Part shown: positions 14,661 to 23,619 of the stretch, one piece after another
How the letters are laid out: each line of letters starts with the position of its first letter
How positions within the stretch are numbered: position 1 is the stretch's first letter
DNA from: Sulfurimicrobium sp963779055
GTDB taxonomy: Bacteria > Pseudomonadota > Gammaproteobacteria > Burkholderiales > Sulfuricellaceae
NCBI GenBank assembly: GCA_963779055.1
Contig: CAVZWN010000002.1
Coordinates: 248,001 to 312,000, forward strand
Length of the DNA stretch: 64,000 nt
Direction of reading: 5' to 3'
The notes under the pieces: model-generated
Told to the model about the DNA's origin: nothing
The model's database searches: none
Seen by the model: the letters and a program-made list of their open reading frames with translations, nothing else
Position numbers and translations under genes: made by a program

Positions 14661-17399
14661 TTATACCACCACGTTAACCAGGCGACCCGGCACGACCACC
14701 ACCTTCTTGATCGACTGACCTTCAGTAAATTTGAGCACCCCCGGGTTGGCAAGCGCTAACTTCTCGATCTCTTCTTTGCCCGCTGCTTTAGCCACAGTCA
14801 TGCTGCCGCGCAGCTTGCCATTGACCTGCAGCATCAGTTCGACTTCATCCTGAACCAGCGCGAGCTCATCGACCATGGGCCATGGCGCATCCAGGATGTC
14901 GCACCCCGGTTTCAGCGCCTTCCACAAGGCATGGCTGATATGCGGCACGATGGGGGAGAGCAGCAGCACGACCGCCTCCAGCGCCTCCTGCATCACTGCA
15001 CGCCCCGCGGGGCTGTGGTCCTGATTCTTGCCCAGTGCGTTCATCAGCTCCATCACCGCAGCAATGGCCGTGTTGAACTGCTGCCTGCGGCCATAGTCAT
15101 CACTCACTTTCTGAATCGTGCTGTGGAGCTGGAAGCGCAAGGCATTGAGGTCGGCATTGAGGTCCATACTGCCGGCAGCAACCACGCCCTGCTGGACATG
15201 GTCGGCAACCGCCTTCCATACCCGCTTGAGGAAGCGGAAAGCGCCTTCCACACCGGCATCCGACCATTCCAGCTGCTGGTCCGGCGGTGCGGCGAACATC
15301 ATGAACAGGCGCGCGGTATCCGCGCCGTAGATGTCGATCAGCGACTGCGGGTCGATGCCGTTGTTCTTGGATTTGGACATCTTTTCCGTGCCGCCGATCA
15401 CCACCGGCTGGCCGTCGGCTTTCAGCGTGGCGCCGGTGGGCCGGCCCTTGTCATCCAGCTGCACGTCCACATCGGCCGGGTTGATGTATTGCTTCTTGCC
15501 GTCACCGATTTCGCGGTAGAAAGTCGGTGCAACCACCATGCCCTGGGTCAGCAGCTTGGTGAATGGCTCGTTGCACTCCACCAGGCCGACATCGCGCATC
15601 AGCTTGTTGAAAAAGCGCGCGTAGAGCAGATGCAGGATGGCATGCTCAATGCCGCCGATGTACTGATCGACCGGCAGCCAGTATTTGGCGCGCTCATCGA
15701 CCATGGCGCTGGCGTTGTCCGGATTGGCATAGCGCGCGTAGTACCAGGACGACTCGACAAAAGTGTCCATGGTGTCGGTTTCGCGCTCAGCCTTGCCACC
15801 GCATTTCGGGCAGGTGGTTTCGTAAAACGAGGGCATTTTCTTGATCGGCGAGCCGATGTCGATCTTCACGTCCTCCGGCAGCACCACGGGCAAGTCTGTT
15901 TCCGGCACCGGCACATCACCGCAGTTCGCACAATGGATGATCGGGATCGGGCAGCCCCAGTAACGCTGGCGCGAAATGCCCCAGTCGCGCAGGCGGAACT
16001 GGGTACGCTTTCCGCCCAGGCCCCTGGCCTGGAGGTCATCGGCAATGGCGTCACAGGCGGCCTGAAATCCAAGGCCATTATATTTTCCGGAGCAAATCAG
16101 GCCGCCATGCTCCACATACGGCGACTCAAGCTCCATCTGGGCGGCAAACCCGTTGACCGCAGCGGAAATTTCTTCAGTCGTCGTCGTCAGATCAGCCAGA
16201 ACTTCGCTCAGGTAATGCAGCATCCCCATGTAATCTATGGCTTGCTGGTTGATGCTGACACCATGAGCTTCAAGCAGATGCAGCAGTTTCTCCCATTTCG
16301 CCAGCAACTCGCTGCTTGCAATGACGTGCCGGACCGGCAGGTCATACTTCATGGCAAATGCAAAGTCCCGTTCATCATGTGCGGGAACAGCCATAACAGC
16401 GCCTTCGCCATAACCCATCAGCACGTAGTTAGCCACCCACACCGGCAACTTCTCATTGTTCAGCGGGTGCACAACAAAGCGGCCGGTCGGCATGCCTTTC
16501 TTTTCCATCGTCGCCAGATCGGCTTCGGCAACACTGCCCCGCTTGCATTCTTCGATAAAATTGGTGAGGTCGAGATTCCCGATAGCGGCTTCTGCGGCCA
16601 GCGGGTGCTCCGCCGCCACGGCCACGTAGGTTGCGCCCATGAGCGTATCCGGGCGGGTGGTGTAGACGCGCAGAACGTCTTCGCCTTCAGCATAGGGGAA
16701 GTGCACCTCGGCGCCGGAGCTCTTGCCGATCCAGTTTTTCTGCATGGTGCGCACCTGCTCGGGCCAGCCCGGCAGGTTGTCCAGTTCACTCAGCAGTTCG
16801 TCGGCATAGGCGGTGATTTTCATGAAATACATCGGGATTTCGCGCTTTTCCACCAGCGCACCGGAACGCCAGCCACGACCGTCGATCACCTGCTCGTTGG
16901 CGAGGACGGTATGGTCCACGGGATCCCAGTTCACCGTGGCCAGTTTTTTGTAAATCAGCCCTTTCTCGAACAGCCTGGTGAACAACCACTGCTCCCAGCG
17001 GTAGTAGTCCGGCTTGCAGGTCGCCAGTTCGCGCGACCAGTCGATGGCCAGACCGAGCGACTGGAGCTGGCCGCGCATGTAATCGATGTTGGAGTAGGTC
17101 CAGGCGGCTGGCGCCACATTGTTGGCAATCGCCGCGTTCTCTGCCGGCAGGCCGAAGGCATCCCAGCCCATCGGCTGCAGCACGTTATAGCCCTGGGCAC
17201 GGTGATAACGGGAGAGCACGTCACCGATGGTGTAATTGCGCACATGGCCCATGTGCAGCTTGCCCGAAGGGTAGGGAAACATGGACAGACAGTAGTATTT
17301 GGGCTTGCCCGGCGTTTCTTCCGCCCGGAATGCCTGAATCGAGTTCCAGTGTTGCTGCGCCTGCTTTTCCACCTCGGTGGGGGTGTAGAGGTTTTCCAT
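14661..17399 (-). CDS. leuS: Leucine--tRNA ligase
   Basis: A 912-residue class I aminoacyl-tRNA synthetase that charges tRNA-Leu. The HIGH motif appears as HMGH in PYPSGKLHMGHVRNY (near residue 50), KMSKS as EKMSKSKNNGIDPQ (near 670). The CP1 editing domain has TTRPDTLMGATY, and the catalytic core DTFVESSWYYARY and GGIEHAILHLLYARF. ATG 17399 (MENLYTPTEVEKQAQ) gives the standard N-terminus; the longer frame from 17522 overlaps the promoter region and is rejected. It heads the minus-strand run to rng. A perfect TATAAT lies upstream at 17436-17441. Confidence 0.98.
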   Translation of the reverse strand: MENLYTPTEVEKQAQQHWNSIQAFRAEETPGKPKYYCLSMFPYPSGKLHMGHVRNYTIGDVLSRYHRAQGYNVLQPMGWDAFGLPAENAAIANNVAPAAWTYSNIDYMRGQLQSLGLAIDWSRELATCKPDYYRWEQWLFTRLFEKGLIYKKLATVNWDPVDHTVLANEQVIDGRGWRSGALVEKREIPMYFMKITAYADELLSELDNLPGWPEQVRTMQKNWIGKSSGAEVHFPYAEGEDVLRVYTTRPDTLMGATYVAVAAEHPLAAEAAIGNLDLTNFIEECKRGSVAEADLATMEKKGMPTGRFVVHPLNNEKLPVWVANYVLMGYGEGAVMAVPAHDERDFAFAMKYDLPVRHVIASSELLAKWEKLLHLLEAHGVSINQQAIDYMGMLHYLSEVLADLTTTTEEISAAVNGFAAQMELESPYVEHGGLICSGKYNGLGFQAACDAIADDLQARGLGGKRTQFRLRDWGISRQRYWGCPIPIIHCANCGDVPVPETDLPVVLPEDVKIDIGSPIKKMPSFYETTCPKCGGKAERETDTMDTFVESSWYYARYANPDNASAMVDERAKYWLPVDQYIGGIEHAILHLLYARFFNKLMRDVGLVECNEPFTKLLTQGMVVAPTFYREIGDGKKQYINPADVDVQLDDKGRPTGATLKADGQPVVIGGTEKMSKSKNNGIDPQSLIDIYGADTARLFMMFAAPPDQQLEWSDAGVEGAFRFLKRVWKAVADHVQQGVVAAGSMDLNADLNALRFQLHSTIQKVSDDYGRRQQFNTAIAAVMELMNALGKNQDHSPAGRAVMQEALEAVVLLLSPIVPHISHALWKALKPGCDILDAPWPMVDELALVQDEVELMLQVNGKLRGSMTVAKAAGKEEIEKLALANPGVLKFTEGQSIKKVVVVPGRLVNVVV

Positions 17400-17435
17400 G
17401 GTTCTTGACAAGATAATGAATAGATAAAGCGGGTG

Positions 17436-17441
17436 ATTATA
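17436..17441 (-). promoter_or_regulatory. Probable -10 element for leuS
   Basis: On the minus strand this reads TATAAT, about 37 bases before the leuS ATG. The -35 at 17 bases spacing (GCGTGA) is weak. The site lies in the divergent leuS/phosphoribulokinase gap. Confidence 0.5.
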
Positions 17442-17476
17442 CGCTGAATCCAGGCGCCTCACGCCCCTGCCGGATA

Positions 17477-17506
17477 GTGACAAAACAGTACCGGCGAGAT
17501 TATACT
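17477..17506 (+). promoter_or_regulatory. Probable sigma-70 promoter of the phosphoribulokinase gene
   Basis: GTGACA (17477-17482) and TATACT (17501-17506) are separated by 18 bases, ending about 37 bases before the phosphoribulokinase ATG. I see no clear CbbR-type site, though such sites are degenerate. Confidence 0.55.
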
Positions 17507-17543
17507 GAAACATTCGTGTCATTTATTTTCGGGGATCTCAACC

Positions 17544-18434
17544 ATGTCTAAGAAACACCCTGTCGTCGCTGTTACAGGCTCTTCCGGCGCCGGCACCACC
17601 ACCGTCAAAGTCGCGTTCCAGCACATTTTCGAGCGCGAGAGCATCACTGCCGCCGTCATTGAAGGCGACAGCATGCATTCCCTCGGCCGGGTGGAATTCA
17701 AGGAGGCCTCGAAAAAAGCGGAAGAAGCCGGCAACAATTTCTTCAGCCACTTCGGCCCGGAAGCCAACCACTACGCAAAGATTGAAGAAACCTTCAAAAC
17801 CTACGGCGAAACCGGCAGCGGCCAGAAACGCTACTACATTCACTCCGATGCTGAAGCCGTCGACCTGAACGCGCGTTTGAATACCAATCTGAAGGCGGGT
17901 GAATTTACCCCCTGGGAAAATATCCCGAGCGGCAGCGACCTGCTGTTTTACGAAGGCCTGCACGGCCTGGTCAAGGATGGCGATATCGATGCATCCAAAT
18001 TCGTGGATCTGGGTGTGGGCGTGGTGCCTATCGTCAACCTGGAGTGGATCCAGAAAATTCACCGTGACGGCAAGGAGCGCGGCTACTCGGCCGAAGCCAC
18101 CGTGCACACCATCCTGCGCCGTATGCCGGACTATGTGAACTACATCACGCCGCAGTTCTCCCGCACCAACGTGAACTTCCAGCGCGTGCCGACAGTGGAC
18201 ACCTCCAACCCCTTCATCGCGCGCGACATTCCGACGCCGGATGAAAGCTTCGTGGTGATTCGCTTCAGCGATCCCAAGGGCATCGACTTCCCTTACTACC
18301 TCAACATGATCCACGACTCCTTCATGTCGCGCCGCAACACCATCGTGGTGCCTGGCGGCAAGATGGGTTTCGCCATGGAAGTGATTCTGGCCCCGATGAT
18401 TCACGACCTGATCGAGAACAAGAAAAAAGCCTGA
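17544..18434 (+). CDS. prkB: Phosphoribulokinase
   Basis: A 296-residue kinase that phosphorylates ribulose-5-phosphate to ribulose-1,5-bisphosphate, the substrate of RubisCO. The P-loop GSSGAGTTT is at residues 12-20, with the threonine-rich form typical of proteobacterial PRK. VIEGDSMHS, FYEGLHGLVKDGD, and the conserved RRMPDYVNYITPQFSRTNVNFQRVP region follow. Length (about 290 residues) matches the octameric bacterial form (CbbP/PrkB). A GGGGA ribosome site precedes the ATG. It stands alone, not in a cbb operon: leuS is divergent upstream, and a terminator then a helicase gene follow. Its presence implies an autotrophic Calvin cycle with RubisCO encoded elsewhere. Confidence 0.97.
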   Translation: MSKKHPVVAVTGSSGAGTTTVKVAFQHIFERESITAAVIEGDSMHSLGRVEFKEASKKAEEAGNNFFSHFGPEANHYAKIEETFKTYGETGSGQKRYYIHSDAEAVDLNARLNTNLKAGEFTPWENIPSGSDLLFYEGLHGLVKDGDIDASKFVDLGVGVVPIVNLEWIQKIHRDGKERGYSAEATVHTILRRMPDYVNYITPQFSRTNVNFQRVPTVDTSNPFIARDIPTPDESFVVIRFSDPKGIDFPYYLNMIHDSFMSRRNTIVVPGGKMGFAMEVILAPMIHDLIENKKKA

Positions 18435-18453
18435 TCCGGCTTGTTCTGAAAAC

Positions 18454-18484
18454 AAAAAGGCCGGTACGAACCGGCCTTTTTTAT
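18454..18484 (+). terminator. Rho-independent terminator after phosphoribulokinase
   Basis: An AGGCCGGT / ACCGGCCT stem with an ACGA loop is followed by TTTTTT. Flanking A and T runs extend the stem. It ends the phosphoribulokinase transcript just before the helicase gene. Confidence 0.9.
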
Positions 18485-18495
18485 TTATAGGCGCC

Positions 18496-20655
<2,160 letters not shown>

Positions 20656-20686
20656 TGACCTGCTTCGCAATTAACGAAACAGGCCA

Positions 20687-21463
20687 CTAGGCCTCGTCAA
20701 CTATCCTGGTGTCAGCGACAAAAATATCCCGGTAGGCGGCATAAATGGCGGTTCCAAACAGAACGGGGACGACAGCAAGCAGGCCCAGTCCGAAGGGGAT
20801 TGCACCCAGCATGAAAAGCAGGCCGCCAGCCAGGCCGTAAACGGTAAAAGCACCCATATTACGCAGGCAGGCCGTAAAACTCAGCTTCATGGCCTGTTTG
20901 GCCGTCATGTTGTCAAACAGCACCAGCGCGGGGGCAAACCAGAACGCCATCAGCAGGGGGACCAACAGGCTCAGGAGCAACATGCCGATGATCATGAAAT
21001 GACGTGCTACCAGTTGCAGCTGAACGGGGTCCATGTCCTCCAGGGCAGCAAAATCCACCTCCGGCATGGGGCCGAAGAAAATCCCCACCAGGCCCATGGC
21101 CACCATGATCAGCAGCATTTTCCCGGCCAGATAAAACCCGCCCACGGCTACCAGCTGTCCCACGTTAGCGCGAAAACCCGCCATCAGGTGGCCGAGTTCC
21201 AGCTCTTCATCGAGCTCCAGCGCACGGCACCCCGCCATGAATCCTGCAATCAGGATCGGGTCCAGCAGCGCTGAAGCGATTGCACCCACCACCGGGATGG
21301 CAAGGGCCAGCACCAGTGCAAGCACCATGTAGATCAGAAAAAAAACGATCCAGATCAGCGGATTCTTGCCATATAGCCGGAAACCGGCCGTAATCCAGCG
21401 CCAGCCCTGAATCGTGGCGACCCTGCGCGGCTCGGGTGCCCCACTCAAAGTATCTGTCATCAT
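20687..21463 (-). CDS. BPSS1780 family membrane protein
   Basis: A 258-residue inner-membrane protein with six or more predicted helices and a cytoplasmic N-terminus ending in GWRWITAGFRLYGKNPLIWIVFFLIYMVL. This N-terminus and the LLDPILIAGFMAGCRALELDEE segment mark the BPSS1780 family, common in betaproteobacteria and of unknown function. It begins six bases after thrB ends, so it is in the same transcript. Two adjacent ATGs (21463, 21460) could serve as start. Confidence 0.88.
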   Translation of the reverse strand: MMTDTLSGAPEPRRVATIQGWRWITAGFRLYGKNPLIWIVFFLIYMVLALVLALAIPVVGAIASALLDPILIAGFMAGCRALELDEELELGHLMAGFRANVGQLVAVGGFYLAGKMLLIMVAMGLVGIFFGPMPEVDFAALEDMDPVQLQLVARHFMIIGMLLLSLLVPLLMAFWFAPALVLFDNMTAKQAMKLSFTACLRNMGAFTVYGLAGGLLFMLGAIPFGLGLLAVVPVLFGTAIYAAYRDIFVADTRIVDEA

Positions 21464-21469
21464 AATTTT

Positions 21470-22423
21470 TTACTTTACCCAGGCTGTTTGCAGCCGATCG
21501 TGGTGTGTCACATGGTGCTGCAGAATACGACGGAAATGGGCGGGGTCCTTGGCCTGAGTCAATTCGCCGGGGCGGGGAAAATGGAAGTCATACAGGCGCG
21601 AGAGCCAGAAGCGCAACGCCCCGCCCCGCAGCATGGCTGGCCAGGCACTGTGCTCGATGGACGTCAAGGGACGGGTCGAATGATATGCCCGCAACATGGC
21701 CATCATGCGCTCATCATCGAGTTTGCCGCCAGTGTCCACGCACCAGTCGTTGACGGTAATAGCCAGGTCGTAGAGCCAGACATCGTTGCAGGCGAAGTAA
21801 AAATCGATCAGGCCGCCAATGACATCACCCTTGAACAGCACGTTGTCGCGGAACAGGTCGGCATGGATCACGCCGCGCGGCAGGTCTTCGAAGCGATACA
21901 GCGACTGGAAGCGCAGCTCCTCCGTCAGCAGCGCCGCATCTTCCGGCGACAGAAAAGGCATCACCTGTGATGCGGTTGCATTCCACCAGCGCGGACCGCG
22001 TGGATTCTCCATTTGCACAGGGTAGGATTTGCCCGCCAGATGCATCGCCGCAAGCATTTCACCGACTTCCGCACAGTGATGCGCCGTTGGATCGAGCAGC
22101 GACTTGCCTTCAAGGCAGCTGACGATGCACGCCGGCTTGCCGTTGAGCTGGCCCAGGTAGCCATTGTCCAGATTGGCCACCGGCGCAGGGCAAGGGATGC
22201 CGTGGGCGGCAAGGTGGGCCATCATGTTGATGAAATAGGGCAACTCTTCAGCAGTCAGCTTTTCGAACAGGGTCAGGACATAGCGGCCATGGCTGGTGGT
22301 CACGAAATAATTGGTATTTTCGATGCCGGCGGAAATGCCCTGCAGATCCTGCAGGGTGCCGAGGGCATAGCGGCTCAGCCAGTGACTGAGCTGCTCTTGG
22401 GTAACGGTGGTAAATACGGACAT
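21470..22423 (-). CDS. thrB: Homoserine kinase (APH-fold type)
   Basis: A 317-residue kinase that phosphorylates homoserine in threonine synthesis. It belongs to the aminoglycoside-phosphotransferase-like fold found in beta- and some alphaproteobacteria, not the GHMP type of E. coli. Marks: MSVFTTVTQEQLSHWLSRYALG, ISAGIENTNYFVTTSHGRYVLTLFE, catalytic VIHADLFRDNVLF and the metal-binding GGLIDFYFACNDVWLYDLAI. Length is normal. It lies between DUF2782 and BPSS1780 genes next to polA, a recurrent betaproteobacterial cluster. Confidence 0.95.
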   Translation of the reverse strand: MSVFTTVTQEQLSHWLSRYALGTLQDLQGISAGIENTNYFVTTSHGRYVLTLFEKLTAEELPYFINMMAHLAAHGIPCPAPVANLDNGYLGQLNGKPACIVSCLEGKSLLDPTAHHCAEVGEMLAAMHLAGKSYPVQMENPRGPRWWNATASQVMPFLSPEDAALLTEELRFQSLYRFEDLPRGVIHADLFRDNVLFKGDVIGGLIDFYFACNDVWLYDLAITVNDWCVDTGGKLDDERMMAMLRAYHSTRPLTSIEHSAWPAMLRGGALRFWLSRLYDFHFPRPGELTQAKDPAHFRRILQHHVTHHDRLQTAWVK

Positions 22424-22452
22424 GAGGAAATCAGCCCCGGGGCTGCTTCAGG

Positions 22453-22782
22453 CTAAAACGATTTAAGCAGCCACATGGGCACCATGATGCTGGGGCTCAC
22501 CTCACCCTGACGCACGAAATTTCCAGTGCCTTTTTCATCAATCAGGTAATAGGGGACACCATGCCGCGGCGTCACTTTCATCATGTAAAGCTTGCCGTGC
22601 ATACGAAACTCCTCGACCGTATCCTCGCCACGCTTGGTAATGGTCACCTGCGGCTCGAATGCCGGATCAGGTTCATAGCCGGGCGGCGGCGCGGGAGGCT
22701 CAGGCAGGGGCTGCAGCCCGGCGGGCTTGTCTGCAAGCGCAGGAAGGGCGCACAGCAACAACAGGGGGAGAAGGCGACGCAT
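22453..22782 (-). CDS. DUF2782 family periplasmic protein
   Basis: A 109-residue exported protein. The signal peptide MRRLLPLLLLCALPALA is followed by a proline-rich stretch (PLPEPPAPPPGYEPDPAFEP) and the DUF2782 core (VTITKRGEDTVEEFRMHGKLYMMKVTPRHGVPYYLIDEKG). Function unknown. ATG 22782 is chosen over the longer frame because it starts the signal peptide and has a TAGGAA ribosome site. Near thrB and polA, as in related genomes. Confidence 0.9.
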   Translation of the reverse strand: MRRLLPLLLLCALPALADKPAGLQPLPEPPAPPPGYEPDPAFEPQVTITKRGEDTVEEFRMHGKLYMMKVTPRHGVPYYLIDEKGTGNFVRQGEVSPSIMVPMWLLKSF

Positions 22783-22869
22783 AACAATTCCTAGAGGAAA
22801 GGATGAAAACGGATTATAGCGCTTGACGCCGCAGCCGATAAGCACCTGATAGCCAGAAACCGAAAATTG

Positions 22870-23598
22870 TCACAGGCGCAGCTGAATCTCCTGCTCCGCC
22901 GCTGTCGGTTCGAAGCCGCTGCTTTCGTAGTGCTTGAAAATCGCCGCAACGATGGCATCAGGGTCATCGATCACCTTGATCAGGTCAAGGTCCTCGGGGT
23001 TGATCATCTTTTCCTGCACCAGCGTGTTGCCGAACCAGCTGACCAGATCACGCCAGTAGGCCTCACAGACCAGGATAATCGGCATGCGGCGGGTTTTTCC
23101 GGTCTGCACCAGGGTCAGCGCCTCCATCAGCTCATCCAGGGTGCCGAACCCACCGGGCATCACGACATAGGCTGTGGCAAACTTGACGAACATCACCTTG
23201 CGCGCAAAAAAATGGCGGAACGTCTGGCTGATGTCCTGATAGGGGTTGGTATGCTGTTCATGAGGAAGCTGGATATTGAGGCCGACACTGGGCGAAGAAC
23301 CGAAGAACGCCCCCTTGTTGGCCGCTTCCATGATGCCGGGACCGCCGCCCGAGATAACCGAAAACCCTGCGTCCGACAGCTTCCGGGCAATCTGCTCGGT
23401 GAGCTGGTAATAAGGGTGGTCTGGGGGGGTGCGCGCGCTGCCGAATATGCTGACGGCCGGCCGGATGGAACTCAGGCGTTCGGTGGATTCGACAAATTCT
23501 GCCATAATCTCGAACACCCGCCACGACTCGCGGGCCGAATAGGCCTGCGACAATACTTCCGGATCCAGGGCTTTGGGTAGCTTTTCTTCTGCATTCAT
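22870..23598 (-). CDS. LOG family protein (TIGR00730)
   Basis: A 242-residue Rossmann-like protein of the LOG/YgdH-type family, which hydrolyse nucleotide monophosphates, including cytokinin riboside monophosphates or AMP/purine nucleotides. The family motif PGGFGTLDELMEALTLVQTG is near residue 150, with SGGGPGIMEAANKGA near 80 and VSIFGSARTPPDHPYY at about 47. The physiological substrate here is unknown. It diverges from polA with only 21 bases between start codons, so each gene's promoter must lie within the other's 5' coding sequence. Confidence 0.92.
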   Translation of the reverse strand: MNAEEKLPKALDPEVLSQAYSARESWRVFEIMAEFVESTERLSSIRPAVSIFGSARTPPDHPYYQLTEQIARKLSDAGFSVISGGGPGIMEAANKGAFFGSSPSVGLNIQLPHEQHTNPYQDISQTFRHFFARKVMFVKFATAYVVMPGGFGTLDELMEALTLVQTGKTRRMPIILVCEAYWRDLVSWFGNTLVQEKMINPEDLDLIKVIDDPDAIVAAIFKHYESSGFEPTAAEQEIQLRL

Positions 23599-23619
23599 GT
23601 TGATGGTCTTTCTCCGCCT

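Noticed and set aside
14931..14990. CRISPR arrays or tRNA genes anywhere in the window
   Set aside because: No direct repeats with regular unique spacers and no cloverleaf with a TpsiC-like GGTTCGAATCC arm were noticed in the short gaps between genes (the coordinates given are only a placeholder).
14931..17408. 825-codon open frame on the plus strand opposite leuS
   Set aside because: leuS has every synthetase motif on the other strand. The antisense frame has no recognisable domain and arises from codon bias in a GC-rich gene.
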